Source: Candolleomyces eurysporus
Taxonomy: Eukaryota; Basidiomycota; Agaricomycetes; Agaricales; Psathyrellaceae
Length of the DNA stretch: 64,000 nt
Assembly: GCA_027579435.1 (NCBI GenBank)
Contig: JANBPK010001209.1
Coordinates: 33,819 to 97,818 of the forward strand
Reading direction: 5' to 3'
Of this stretch, positions 22,646-34,077 are shown piece by piece (within the stretch, counting starts at the first letter, position 1; every line of letters starts with the position of its first letter). The position numbers and the translations under genes were made by a program. The notes under the pieces were generated by a model. The model saw only the letters and a list, made by a program, of their open reading frames with translations, did not search any database and was not told the origin of the DNA.

Positions 22646-25600
22646 ATGGCTCCGACGGGGTAAGACTCGCTTATTGTTGTCATATATAAATGTGTTTTCA
22701 CCGTTTTAACTTAGACGCACACATTTCACTGAAAGCGATGTCACGAACTTGACTAAATACCTGGCCATCTATGCCCCGGGGGTTGACGGTCGCATGGGTA
22801 ACCAGGTCTATCAGGTTCTAGTTGAAAATGTCAGTTCAACTCCTCGTAGTGGCAGAGCAATATACTTACCGGACATTCCTCCTCACAGCCTGAAGGGCGA
22901 TGGCCTTGGAGCACACGGCATCCCTGGTCTTCATGGAGAGAGCATTATAAGAGGAATAGCGACATGTTCGATCGGAAGATAAAGCAATATCAACGGGAGA
23001 AGGCAGCCACAAACGAACATACGGAGAAGAAACCACGACTGCCTGCTCAGCATCCCAGCCCCCTAAACGCTCTTTCGGACACAGCAAAGAGGAAAGCAAG
23101 TAATCACTCGGAAATTCTTCCCGATGCGAAACGTGCGAAACAGTCGTCTCAGCCGTTGGCACCTGATATAGCTTTGGCTGTGAACGGTAACCGACAAAGA
23201 GAAGGTAACGCGAATGGTCGAACTGGTAATGATTCCTCAGAGACGGAGGAAGAAGGTGATTCCCCTCCTGGCCAACCAAGGGTTCTTCAGAAGGCGGACA
23301 AGGGAGACGTTGAACCGGGGCGGGAACAAGAAGATGTGGGAAAACAGGCATCGCCGAAAGGTAACGTCTTGAATGGGCACACCGGGAATGCGAGAGGCAG
23401 CAATGGCAACGAACGGTGAGAGCTCCCAGGTCTCTGTCATTCTTTAGACTTATCCTTTCATTTTTAGAACAACAGGGTCACTAGATTCCAATCGTACTTC
23501 CAAAGGACCAGTTTCAGATGGTGCAAAACCATTTCCAATGGCAGGCAAAGAGCCTGTCAGCAGGACAGCCAGCCAGTCGGGGGCGGTTGCGAGGCCGAAA
23601 CCCAGACCACGGCTGATTCGCCAAACCAGAAAGGAAGACGAAGATCCTTTCGTTTCCAGTCCAAGCGCCAGCCCTGCCCCTTCTCACGTTTCTCCTACCC
23701 ACAAACCTCGCAAACCTCCACAATACCGAGAGGGACCGTTCCGGAATGCATTAGTAGGCCAAACTAGCTGGCCACCAAACCGGAGGAGCCAGCGTCGGGT
23801 CCCCACCTCCTCTGCTAAGCCCCCCACTCCCTCGGCCGTGAAAGTGTCGCCGCCCGCTATACCACATGTCCCGGGGTCAAGTTCAAAGTGCCCTCCTCAA
23901 CCTCCCAGCATGCTTTCCTCATCGAAAGGCGTTTCAAGCGCACAGTACATCGTTGTCAACGCGAAAGCCTCGTCATCCAAGAATCAGCTGCCACCTAGTA
24001 AATACAAATCTATCGACGATGTCTTGTCTTTGAGAAGGCCGAGGTCACCACCACCGCTTGACTATACAGATCTCTCTTCAAATTCTACCAAATCTCCCTC
24101 GTCATCGTTCGTCGCCACCAAGTTTTCTCTTGCTCACCAAGCGTTGAATCCCACTCTCGGTTCCCGCATACATCGAGATACCATTCCAATGGCACCTCAA
24201 GCCCATGTCAGCACCTCAGAAAGCAAGAAAACCACATTGTCATCCGCTCCCGGAAAGACCAGCTTCACTGGGCGTAACAGAGGATCTTCACCACATGGGG
24301 CGATCCCTGCTACCGACGAACGCGAGATAACGCGTGAAAACGGAACCGCTACTCGCGACCCCGTCGAAGCACATGCTAGAGGGATCGATCCCTCAGGCCG
24401 TCGTCAGCAGCCAGATGACTCCTCCGATACCGACTTCTTCGCCACAAGCAAGTCTGAAGAACAGCGAAAGAAACGGCGGACAGATGGTGAAGATAGGCCT
24501 CAGTCGAAAGGCGATATTTTGATCCCTCGTATCGATTTGAAGGAAGCAGCGAGTACACTATCCCGGCGTCAGTCCTCTGCGTCTTCAGCTCGGACCCATT
24601 CCCTTCTGGGGAGTACCAGCAGCAGCAGGCGCGAGTCGTACGACAGCAATACTAGCAACTCTAAACGCGTTCGGCGCTCGAGTTCCTTGGCCTCGTTGCG
24701 AGATCTCCAACGCTTCGCCGAGGTCGGTAGACAGCAACTCCTTGGTCAACTAGCCAAGCGCCATGGGTTCGATATCAGCGTCGCTTTCAAGGCTTACGAG
24801 AGACTGCAGGACCTGGATGCCACGGACACCTTCCTCTCTGAACTACGCCGGAAAGCTGCAAAAGCTAGCGTTGACCTGATGCAAGAAATGCTCCCTTCCG
24901 ATTATGAGGACAACGACGACCGCGATTCAGACACCGCTGTTTCCTCTCACCGGGCTCAACGTCGTCGTCAGTCCAAAGCACCCAGAGAATCACTCAGCGT
25001 TCGACCCTTACCTGAAGACGATCCCGGCCACATGTCGGACTACACACCACCCCGGAAGTCTCGTGCTGGGCGGTTTGCGCGGAAGCAAGGACGAGAGAGC
25101 GGGATTTTACACGCGACGCCGGCTTGGGATTCCGTCATGCCTCATACGCAGACTCCGAACGTTTTGCTGGAGCAGCAGCATAGCAGGCCTTTGAGGAGGT
25201 ACTCGAGGACGTCTGAGCCAGTTGCTTCCCCGCCGGGGCCAGATAGGAGGTCGTCATTCCGGGTATCGTTATCTCCCCTACAGTCTTCGCAGCATCAGGT
25301 GCCTCCAAGTACACCACCTTTAAGGGAACAGGAGGAAGAACCGGAGGAGAGTGAGGTGATGGGAAGTGGAACGGAGGCTCAAGAGGTCGCGGAAGAGCTC
25401 AGTATGAGCGCTGATGAAAAACAGGAAGATGAAGCAGAAGGGGAAGGGGAAGGACGAGAGATGGACGTTGACGTGAGCGAGGAGGATGTGGAAGAGGATG
25501 GACGTGAAGATGTACCTGATGACGATGGTGATGGTGATCTCGACTTTTCAAATCTCCATCCCAAAAACTTCTTCGCTGCTCTACCACCCCACCAGCAAGA

Positions 25601-25790
25601 AAAACAAGTCGAGCTGATCAAGCTTGCGACGACTGTTAATCGCGATAATCTCGAGGCCATGCGTGCGTGGGAGGCGGAACAGGATCCAGAGATTTTGGAA
25701 ACCCACCAGGAATTCTTGTTGCAGACGCTTTTTCATAGGATTACGACAGGCGACCCGTCCCCTTTTACCTTTGAAGACTATTTTAATTGA
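22646..25790 (+). CDS. RAP1: Telomere protein Rap1 (Myb-domain)
   Basis: Predicted 992-aa protein, exons 22646-22659, 22715-22829, 22889-23415 and 23468-25790 (2979 nt, in frame). The first exon is only 14 nt (MAPT plus two bases). The N-terminus forms the Rap1-type Myb domain: HFTESDVTNLTKYLAIYAPG, GNQVYQVLVEN, WPWSTRHPWSSWREHYKRN, then DMFDRKIKQY, with the Trp pattern of the DNA-binding helices. The rest is long, basic and disordered (Ser/Pro-rich). A folded segment lies around HGFDISVAFKAYERLQDLDA, an acidic stretch follows, and a helical C-terminus (LPPHQQEKQVELIKLATTVN ... FEDYFN) may be the partner-binding end. Rap1 proteins bind telomeres directly or through a TRF-like partner and regulate telomere length. 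Family assignment rests on the Myb block; no BRCT domain is evident. Confidence 0.8.
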
Positions 25791-26687
25791 TTGGTTGATT
25801 TGCGTAATTTTCGAACTTGCATTAATCATAGCTTATAGCAGTCTCTTTGAGTACCCACTTCTTGTACATTCCGCATTGCTCAACTTGACAGGCAGCTGAA
25901 TGTTGATTTCGTTATTCATGTCTTGTTCCAGTTTGTTCACCTCGAGCTCCCATTCTCGCTACACGCGGGGTGATATGCATAACGGAAACCCCACGATCAT
26001 AAGGAGGTTGCCAAATAGATGGACCTTCTTGATTCTCTCCGGATCCCTCAGTCTGTCTACTCATCTTTCAGCACCCCTAGCTTCGGGCTGAGCTCTAATC
26101 CAGACTGTGTACGTACCACTCAGGCCTCTACTTTACGATGGCGGTACGGCTATCGATACGCAAAGCCAAGCGGGGTTGAATATCGCCTTCTGCGAGCACA
26201 AAGAGGTGTTGGTTGACTATCCCCTGCTGCTCAAATCCCTTGTCGATTCGATTGTCGAGTGATGAACCAAGGGTTTTACAATGGCCTGCCTCGTTCCGAG
26301 ACTCAAGAAGACACAGTAACTTTGCCGTCGTGCTCACATCCGTTTACGACCCATCGTAAGTTGCTGACAGCAGGATGCGGAAGAGATGGCTGAAATTCTA
26401 CCTTTGATTACATTGGCCCGCCTGTGTACCCAGACGAGGTCGATCTCAAGTAAAAGTATGTCACATCTGAAGGATCTACATTGCATTTTGACCATGCGGT
26501 ATTGTCACAGATAGGACTAAGGCTACAGTGGGGATCGGCGGAGAATGCCAAGGAAAGATAAACGATACAGTCGAGGAAAACGAATCGAACGGTGGGTATA
26601 CCATGGTAAAAGTGCAACAGGGATTAAGCGAATATTCGAAAGATATGCTAAAAGCCGTCAAGGCGAGGAAGAATGGGCGAAAGAGCT
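25791..26687. other. Intergenic; end of inverted repeat arm
   Basis: Between the convergent RAP1 (+) and receptor copy 2 (-). From about 26440 onward it matches the 3' flank of receptor copy 1 in inverted orientation. No gene is supported. Confidence 0.5.
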
Positions 26688-28330
26688 TTACACGGGAGAG
26701 CGGTCACCACGGTGGATAGCAAGCGAGGATCTCGAAGTGGAGGAAGATCCTGAAGGGGGAGGGGCAGGGACATTGTCGCTCCCGTGGTTCGGGATCGTGC
26801 CGGAGACCTCGTTCATGCCTAAGGCGCCGAAGGAAGCGTCAGGCGAGAAGCCCTTCTCCTTCTCATCGAGGCCAATGGAGACGTCGGTGAGCGAGTCGAT
26901 GGAGCGGTGACGGGAGAATACCATCGCAGGCGGAGCAGGTCGACTCGCGCACATGGAGTCGGCCATGTTCTTGGTAGAGGATTTACCATCGAGGGTGATG
27001 GAAGTAGCTCCGCTGCGGCTCCCAGTGAGGGTGAAAGTGGAGTAGCCCATCTTCTTGGCAACGGATTCGACAGCGGAGCGGTAGTTCTTCCTGGCCTCGT
27101 CGCCGAAACCGAAGAATGCGAAGAAGACTATGGCGCAGACAACGACGCTCCAGCGAGTGAACTCGAGCCCGCTGTTGCTGGCAGGATCGTTGCGCCATAG
27201 GATGGCGGGGATCTTCTGGATGAGGGAGAAGTCGCGGTGGGTGTCAGCCCAGCCAAGCCAGGGGTAGACCCCAGCCATGACGTTGATAGCGATGCCCCAA
27301 CAGCCAAGGGGAATGGTGCAAGCCATCTCGATACCAGCGAGGACCATGAGGCGGACGTATCGGTTATATGTGAGGTTGCGGTGGCCGGAGATGAGTTGCT
27401 TCAACTGAGTAGCCCTCTTCCTGAACAAATGAATGCTCATGGCGCAGTAGACCGAGGAAATGAGACCGATGAGGACGGGCTGGATGTGAACGAGGACGAA
27501 GGCGACCGGGGTGTTGTAGGTGAATGGGAAGCAGCCAATATCCTCGAAGATGTCGAAGCGGCGGCCCTGAACAATGCATTCTTTTCCCGAAGATTAGATT
27601 GGATCAAACATGGGGAGAGAGCGAACATACGCAAAGCAATCATGAGGCAGGGGTAGCCAAGCCCAATGGCCATATCGACCATGACAGCCTGGCGTTTGTC
27701 ATCGCGAGAGACGGTGACGGCCTTGCAAGAAGCGATATGATACAGACGGCGGTTGATGCAGAGAGACGCAGCGGGAATAGCAAAATGGCACCCGAGAATA
27801 ATGCGCGAAGCTGGAGGTATAATGAGATCATTGAAGTCAATGGTATAAATAGTAAGGACTTGCAAATATCACACCAAACGGGTGCCTTATTCAAAGCGTT
27901 GCCGTTCCAGACGATCGAGTTGATGAACATGTTCAGGCATCCGATACCGCACCAGACCATGTAAAGGCAGGTGCCAGTGTTCCAGGCCTCAAAATGCCAT
28001 GGGAAGGGGATCGCGCAAGCCAGGAATCCCAAGAGGGCGAAAGTCGAGTAGACTGGGTTGGGGATCACACCGGGAAGGGAGGAAGGCATCTTGGGTTTGC
28101 GCGTCGCGCGTGAGGAGGATGAGGTGGTGACGACCTGAGCAGGAAAGAGCTGGAGGCGGTAACGAAACACATCACCAGCGCTACCAGGTCCTTATGACCT
28201 CCACAGCTGGTTTGTGGGCAGATTTGGTCGTTCCCCTTGTCTGAACATCCCACCATTCAACCCAGCGCGCCAAAACTGACTAGATTGGAAGAAGAGCTTG
28301 TGACTGCCAGAGAGATATCGCGAGGCCCAA
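26440..28330 (-). repeat. Inverted repeat arm B (receptor duplication)
   Basis: Reverse-oriented, diverged copy of 4150-6065, covering receptor copy 2 plus upstream and downstream flanks. The arms are about 20 kb apart, and intervening unique genes are not duplicated. Confidence 0.75.
26688..28089 (-). CDS. STE3-like pheromone receptor, copy 2
   Basis: Predicted 432-aa STE3-family receptor, exons 28089-27864, 27810-27631 and 27580-26688 (1299 nt, in frame). Intron positions equal those of copy 1, and exons 1 and 2 have identical lengths (226 and 180 nt). Protein similarity is high through the seven-TM core (MPSSLPGVIPNPVYSTFALL at the start; IFEDIGCFPFTYNTPVAF; IEMACTIPLGCWGIAINVMA) and lower in the Ser-rich cytoplasmic tail, which is a few residues shorter. 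The donor of intron 1 is GC (gcaagt at 27863-27858) where copy 1 has gtaagt, so this intron is GC-AG. All reading frames are open, so both copies appear functional. No CaaX pheromone gene is seen nearby; it may be a non-mating STE3-like receptor. Confidence 0.88.
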
Positions 28331-29037
28331 ACTAGGGTTTCGCATTCTAATCATGGTACAAGGAACTGGACCCAGAAAAGCTCCGATCAGTGCCTAATTA
28401 CGAAAAACCTATGCACCAGCGTGTGCCAAGTAATTGTCCCTGCACACCGCCTAGTGTGCAGATCACCCTTTTGCAGTGCAGCAGCTACGACGACGGAGGT
28501 ATGATGATGGAAAAGAGACCCCCTCTACTTGTCGGTCCCGCCAATACAGCAATGCGGAGACAGAGTCAGAGCTTCATGCATCCATGTGTTGTTGGGCCGT
28601 GTCAGCCTGGATGACTTGGTCGTGAAGCGACAGTCATTATTTTCATTGGTTGAGGATCTGTCGGAATCGGTCTCTGTCTATCAACGCCTGGATGACCCTT
28701 TAACCGCTATTCACTACTTCTTGGAGCACGACACGCTCACTCCAGCACTTGCTAAATTTGTTTATGGCATATTCCCTTTGTTCCCAATCCTAGTATGATT
28801 ACTATTGCTATCATCCACAGTTGTTGCATTGTGTTCTACTGGATATTCTTATGTTATAACATGAACTTATTTGCTTTATCACTCCGACATTCAAGACAGA
28901 AGAACTGATATGATATGGTATGAGGCTATGAGTCCATTTCCATTCGGACCGCCGAACTTGGACAACGGGACATGGCTGTCGACTTCAGCTTCCGATCTTT
29001 GCACCATGGCGCGGCACTCAACTCATGCGTCCTCAGG
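28090..29037. other. Intergenic, rearranged repeat pieces
   Basis: About 28100-28360 is the upstream flank of the receptor duplication; 28930-29000 matches sequence near 4016-4090. The middle part (28400-28900) has no recognisable gene. Confidence 0.5.
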
Positions 29038-29420
29038 ACGCGAGTGTAGAGGGTCTCCATTCACCCAGGTTGCATGGCTCCTCTTTCCCCTACCATCTCC
29101 TCCATTGCAGTTTCCCCTGTTCTAACGGCAACTTCTCGTAAGCTGCCGTCGCCGTTCACTCGCAACGCCACGACCGTTATGTGCACCTTGATACACCCTA
29201 TTCATCGACGCCGGTAACCAATCTTTTCCGGCTCTGTTATGAAGAGAATCAATGACCGTATTAGGCGTTCAATGTATTCTGTTGGGTGGCCAAGGTTCCG
29301 ACAGCGGAGATTGACTTTCCTAGGTTGCAGGGTGGCAGTCGTGCTCGTACCACTAAGGCAACCACAAAGGGACTACTGTGTTTGGTCCCAGCCCCGGCCC
29401 CATCCCTCTCCCTGTTCGAC
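29038..29420 (+). pseudogene. DUF6593 3'-end fragment (duplicated remnant)
   Basis: Diverged copy of the 3' coding end and 3' flank of DUF6593 protein 1 (6160-6560 on the minus strand). Recognisable pieces are GRECRGSP (from the GELRPRDASVEG region), the Pro-rich LPSPPLQFPLF and RVAVVLVPLRQPQRDY. The domain core upstream is missing, so this cannot be a working gene. It abuts the BTB-like fragment that follows. Confidence 0.6.
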
Positions 29421-29429
29421 GGTGGTATC

Positions 29430-29735
29430 TTTTTTTTTCGGTATCCTCCAATTCGCCAACAAATTCTTCATTCACGATCTCCAAACCTCGATCCTTGACG
29501 CCATCCAAAGACTAGCCTACGACCCTGCAGGGATGGGACGAACGCGAGCTGCCCTTCTATCGACGCTGGAAAGCCGCCCCACACAAAGCCATGGACCCGT
29601 ACGCTTCGGAGCTTGGCGCAATTGTCATCCGCGTGACATCTTCCCGGCCGTGTTCTACCACCTCTCCCATATCTGCATCAATATTCCATACGCTAACCAA
29701 GCTAAAACTCGTCAACTACAGCCAACGTAGCGCGA
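29430..29735 (+). pseudogene. BTB-domain protein fragment
   Basis: One frame reads GILQFANKFFIHDLQTSILD then AIQRLAYDP, like the helix that follows a fungal BTB/POZ domain (LxLANKY...L...). A later frame reads ILPAVFYHLS-like sequence (DIFPAVFYHLSHIC), typical of the same protein class. The N-terminal BTB core is absent and frames do not join, so it is a remnant fused to the DUF6593 piece. The region to 30050 shows nothing else I can name. Confidence 0.45.
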
Positions 29736-30050
29736 GAGTGGAGGGCAGGTTCAAGCGCTCGCGGGGAGGGAGAGGGTGCTCGGTTGAATCGCCACGCAGT
29801 TTCAGGTTTTCGATATCGATAAGTAGATTCAGTGTCCGCTGGGTGCGAAGAGTCGCCGGGATACGGTTCCGGCGGGGTTGTCGACTATCCAAACAACAGA
29901 TATCTTGAAGAAATGGGACCCGCTGAAGACGCTGAAAAGTAATTTTGGGACGACGGCGAGGATGGGTTGTGATGCGGAGGCGAATGGGATCATCGGGTTT
30001 CAATGGTTAAATATAAGTTATTTGAGTCTTCGGAAGATTTCTTCCTCGAT

Positions 30051-31310
30051 CTATGATTGTTCGGGCTCGGCGATAGTCACAGCTGGTTCAGCTTCGGCTT
30101 TCGTTTTGTTGGCGAGCTCGAGGACATTGAACTTGGCTAGCCTGTAGTAGTCGCGGACGATGGAGACGCCGCAGACACTCTGGATACTACAGCATCAGCG
30201 ATTTGACTGCTTGTAGATATGAAGAAGCGAACCTTGAAAATTTCAACAAGGACNAAAAATCTCTGGATTGTCCAGAGATACAGTATTTCCTTCGGGAACC
30301 CAGGATGCGATGTGTTGGATGATAGCGGGGCGAGCCAGGGTAGTATGATTTCTCACTCGAAGCTCGATTTTATACTAGGCCAATGTCAGCAGATCTTGAG
30401 AATGACGAAATGGTAAACGCACGGTGAAGGTCTTCCCCTGCTCCTTCTCAAAGAAAGCGCCAAACACCTTCTCGCAAAGACTCTTCATTTCGTTCAGATT
30501 TGCAGCGCATGTCCCCGAGACAGGGACGAGTCGATGAGCGTACCTTGAGAATAACGAAAGTATCAGCCTCAGCTCTGCGTCAAATACGCTTTGAGACTCA
30601 CCTGCTCCTCGTGGCTCCAGTCTCTTTCACAGAGTGAACGTATTTCACCACCAGTTCGACAGGATCCACGGGCGGTTTGCATGAAATGAATATGACTATG
30701 GATCTGATGAGGATAAGCCGTCGAGGGAACAAAAAAAACGTTCACGCACCGCAGGGTGTGTCAGTTTGACAGTTCGCTGATTTCCTTTCGATTAGAGACG
30801 GATGATTATACACTTAAAGTAGAGGCGCACCGAAACGCTGTTCCGATCTCGGTCGCTTCATTTGGGAGACCTCCTTTGCAATCTGGTCCTCAAGACTCAA
30901 CTCATTCTCTTCTTCTGATCCTTCTTTGTCTTTTTCCGAAGCTCCTTCGACAGGCCAAATTTCGGACGCAACCTAGTATCAAGATTAAGCGACAGCGAGT
31001 GCATTTGATCCCTCTAGACGTACCGACTCAAACAGATCGTACATCTCACCCACTGTCTGCTTTTCTTTGCCTTTTACACCTATATTGACGTTAGAAAAGA
31101 GCTCACACAGATAAGTGAGGGGCTCACAGCTAATCCATACGCCAGGCCCGTCAATATGTCGTTTGGCCCAAATCGGCGTCCCATCCTACAGAAAGATGTT
31201 CGATGAGCATCGTATGTTCACTGCGATTTATGAACATCGATTACGGAGCGAAATTTCTTTTTCTTTGCTTTCCCGTGGTTATCAGCTTTGCGTTTGAGAT
31301 TTTCTGGCAT
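30051..31310 (-). CDS. TAN1: tRNA acetylation adaptor Tan1 (THUMP domain)
   Basis: Predicted 277-aa protein in nine exons: 31310-31245, 31185-31128, 31079-31024, 30972-30831, 30776-30750, 30695-30602, 30543-30423, 30374-30233, 30179-30051; in frame (834 nt) when the N at 30254 is ignored. Diagnostic blocks in order: DGTPIWAKRHIDGPGVWISC, VKGKEKQTVGEMYDLFES, an acidic linker, SLEDQIAKEVSQMKRPR, VIFISCKPPVDPVELVVKYV, RYAHRLVPVSGTCAANL, YKIELRVRNHTTL, NPEIFVLVEIFKSVCGVSIV. These form the THUMP RNA-binding fold of Tan1/THUMPD1, which delivers tRNA-Ser and tRNA-Leu to the Kre33/NAT10 acetyltransferase for N4-acetylcytidine at position 12. The 27-nt fifth exon and the chosen acceptor sites are supported by this conserved order. 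Confidence 0.87.
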
Positions 31311-32282
31311 GGTCGTTGAAGGAAGAGGGGGTTCGGATATTGCCGAAATATCGTGCGTCATTTTCTCATTGCCATCGGAGGAACGCAATTGGTCATCAAA
31401 TGGCCAAAAACATAACGATTGGTTGACCGTATTGTAAGGATGTTACAAATTTCGAAAAGAGGCATAAAGGAGAGACGGATAACAATGAACTCTTCAAAGA
31501 GTCGAATTGAAACTCGAAATCATCTAGCCTGTCATCCGACTCCGAATCCTATGGGCCCGGGTTTCCGACAACTGACGAAGGAAGATGTCGCCATGAGAGG
31601 GAGCTCACTTACAATTGGGAGGCTGACCGATTTCCTCAAGCTCTCCTATGTCCATATTCTCGGGGCCGCGTTCCTCGATGATATGTACTTATACTCCGTC
31701 GTCGAGGCCATAGAAAGGGTTGGTCAAGTGGAAGCATAATCGAATGGAGATCGGGCCAATAGAAAAATTCCAATAGCACATATGTAAGGTAACTTGAACT
31801 GGGTAGAGAGATTCAAGATGAGTTCCTCAATGTTTGGACAGAGTTGTGTTTTTGAATCACCGTTCAGGTGCCGACGAAATTCGTTTGTTTGAGCAGATGG
31901 CGAAGAGCGAAGACTTTTGGTCGTCGGGGTTGAACGACATCAAAAGTTTTTTTTCAGTCTTAACTCTCTAGCTGAGTTGGCCGGATTTTGTTTATTCCGA
32001 GGGAAGGACACACATCGATCGACCTTTCGCTCCATGTTGAAGATGGAGATGAAGCAGATTGCCAATACGTGGTCGGAATGGAGCATTGACCGCGTCGAGA
32101 TCCAGACGAAAGTATTCAATGGGGCAGTAAGTACAGAAAATAGCTGTGTGTTCCGGTCTGCCCTATCCTGTGTCCACTGCCCATCTCGATTCTAACGGTG
32201 ATAGCTGTGAGGGTACGATACATCAACGTATTCGAGTTTGGGTGCGTGGAGCGACGGTCGGCAAAAAGGGATGATCGTGTCA
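31311..32282. other. Region without supported gene
   Basis: Upstream of TAN1. Short open frames on both strands have no recognisable domain. Parts may be the decayed C-terminal half of the F-box gene that follows on the minus strand. Confidence 0.35.
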
Positions 32283-32900
32283 TCAATGCCATCGAATACA
32301 GTGATGAAGCATCTCCAACGAAAGATGGCCCAGACTTAAAATAGCATCGATTGAAGCAGCTCGTTGAGAGGTGGGAGGTTGGATAGCGGAAATTAAGATC
32401 AATAGCTTGATTTCCAGACGGCTGAAGTTAACCAGTAGCCCTGTCCGCTCTTTGGGGAGCACGGCAGAGACGGGCTTATGAAATTGGAAGGTAAACCAGA
32501 GGCAGGTCAACGACAACGCGACCCGTGTCCAGGATTTGCACACGAGCGATATGGGAACTCTAACTGAAGGTCTAGGGGCACTGAGTCCCCCTAAGAAGGC
32601 GCTTGCATGTGCCATTTCGAAGATGGATCCGAGAAGTTCGGGGGCAGCGAATTGGCAATCGCCCTATTGTTGCGGATGTCCTCTTAATGTGACCAAATCT
32701 TGAGGAGCTCCATCTGTACGCGTCGAACTTCGGCCTCCGGCGTTTGCTTCTGGGCGAACAGAGCTCTCTCTTGATCTACGAGTTCATCGACAACGAGCTT
32801 ATCGTTAATTTTGGTGGGGCCGCCAACTCCCGCCTGAAGTGCATCCCTGTGTTGGCACAGAGCTTAGATGGCGTCGGAGAGAATGACTAACCTCTGGTGC
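32283..32900 (-). pseudogene. F-box-like protein, decayed
   Basis: On the minus strand a coiled-coil-like segment (DELVDQERALFAQK, then VRRVQMELLKIW) is followed by a stop. A second frame then reads PELLGSIFEMAHASAFLG and ISLVCKSWTRVALSLTCLWF, the typical F-box plus 'VCxxWxxxAxxxxxLW' pattern of basidiomycete F-box proteins. The link SLPPELL would be continuous if one base were added near 32660, so a one-base frameshift and an in-frame stop disable it. Family assignment is inference from pattern. Confidence 0.5.
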
Positions 32901-33209
32901 TTTGCTGTGCAAAGAAGTCCCAGCTTTGTTGCTCACCAGGAGAGAGTGATCGTCATAGAAGATGCTGCGACATCATTGTCGTGTCGGAACGGCATCATCA
33001 AGACTTGGGTTTGAGATTTGAATTCTAGCACTAGCGTGTAGTAACTTAGAGTGCGTATAATCAATCTCGCGGCCACCCCACCTCGAGTCTCTTCCATTTC
33101 TATCATGCAAGCCCTACCAGCTTCAGGATCAACGGACACTCTGATCGGCGTCACCGCCGTGAGTGTCTAATTGTTCGCGAACACCTCCATCTAGAGCCAT
33201 AGCTTTAAA

Positions 33210-33455
33210 TTGAGAGAGCATAGATGTCGAGCCTTGATACCCGACAAACTCATTGATGAGGTTGTTGATTTCGTGTTTGAGACAAAGAATGTCTTGGGAT
33301 TACCAGCAGCTCGCGGCACTGGACGTGGTTTTCCGAAAGGAGGCGACACACTTTTCGGGAAAATCAATCTTCTTTCAACAAAGAAAGGCATAAATACAAA
33401 ATCAAGATCGATGTACAAGGAATGTCGGAAGGGATCTGAGACTCCGAAACTCTAA
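33210..33455 (+). pseudogene. Possible F-box N-terminal fragment
   Basis: A frame with LIPDKLIDEVVDFVFETKNV resembles the start of an F-box (LPDELIDEIV...), but no further domain follows. Weak. Confidence 0.25.
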
Positions 33456-33653
33456 ATACCGCGTGAACAAGAAGGTCTATGTGAACCGGATGCAACTTCT
33501 AGTCTAACGACACTCTACTATGTTTCGTAAACGCGGCCATTATCCTACTCGTGATCAATTCCCGCGAGCAGGGTGGTGGTTAGAGCAGTAGTTAGCGATC
33601 GTAACGGCTGAAAATGACGGTCAGATTGATTCCAGGGATGAAATGCGAAGTTC

Positions 33654-34077
33654 TCATTTGATCTCACTGTGCAGTTGAGGATATCCGTGCCTGCAGATAC
33701 AAATTTTAGACTCTGACTGGCTCCAAGAAATCAAAGCCTTACTGCTGGGCGCATGTCTGGCGGCACATAGGGGGCACGCAACTCGTCGGGTGGTTCGGAC
33801 TGAATTTGCACCTCGTTGAATCGCAAGCAATCTGGTGATGAATGAAATCTCGGTCAGCACATAGAGGAGCTGGAATTTCGGTGCGTTACATGTTCATCAG
33901 GCTGTATATTGTAATGAGCAAACGACTTTCGAGAATAGTGTGGAAGAATGAGTACTTACCTGTTGAACGCTGCATCCGCAGAGGGTGAAGTGAAAGCAGA
34001 CACTGTATCAAACAGCTTTCGGTCCATGAACAAGTATCACTGAGGGCCATAGGAACGAACCGACGCCAGCGACACAT
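33654..34077 (-). pseudogene. F-box relic 2
   Basis: The minus strand reads WRRFVPMALSDTCSWTE, close to the 'CRRWRxLALSDTxLWTE' step after an F-box. Surrounding frames are broken and nothing else of the gene is visible. Confidence 0.3.

Noticed and set aside
4409..28089. The idea that the two STE3-like receptors mark the B mating-type locus.
   Set aside because: No pheromone precursor gene could be found near either receptor, and non-mating STE3-like paralogues are common in mushrooms.
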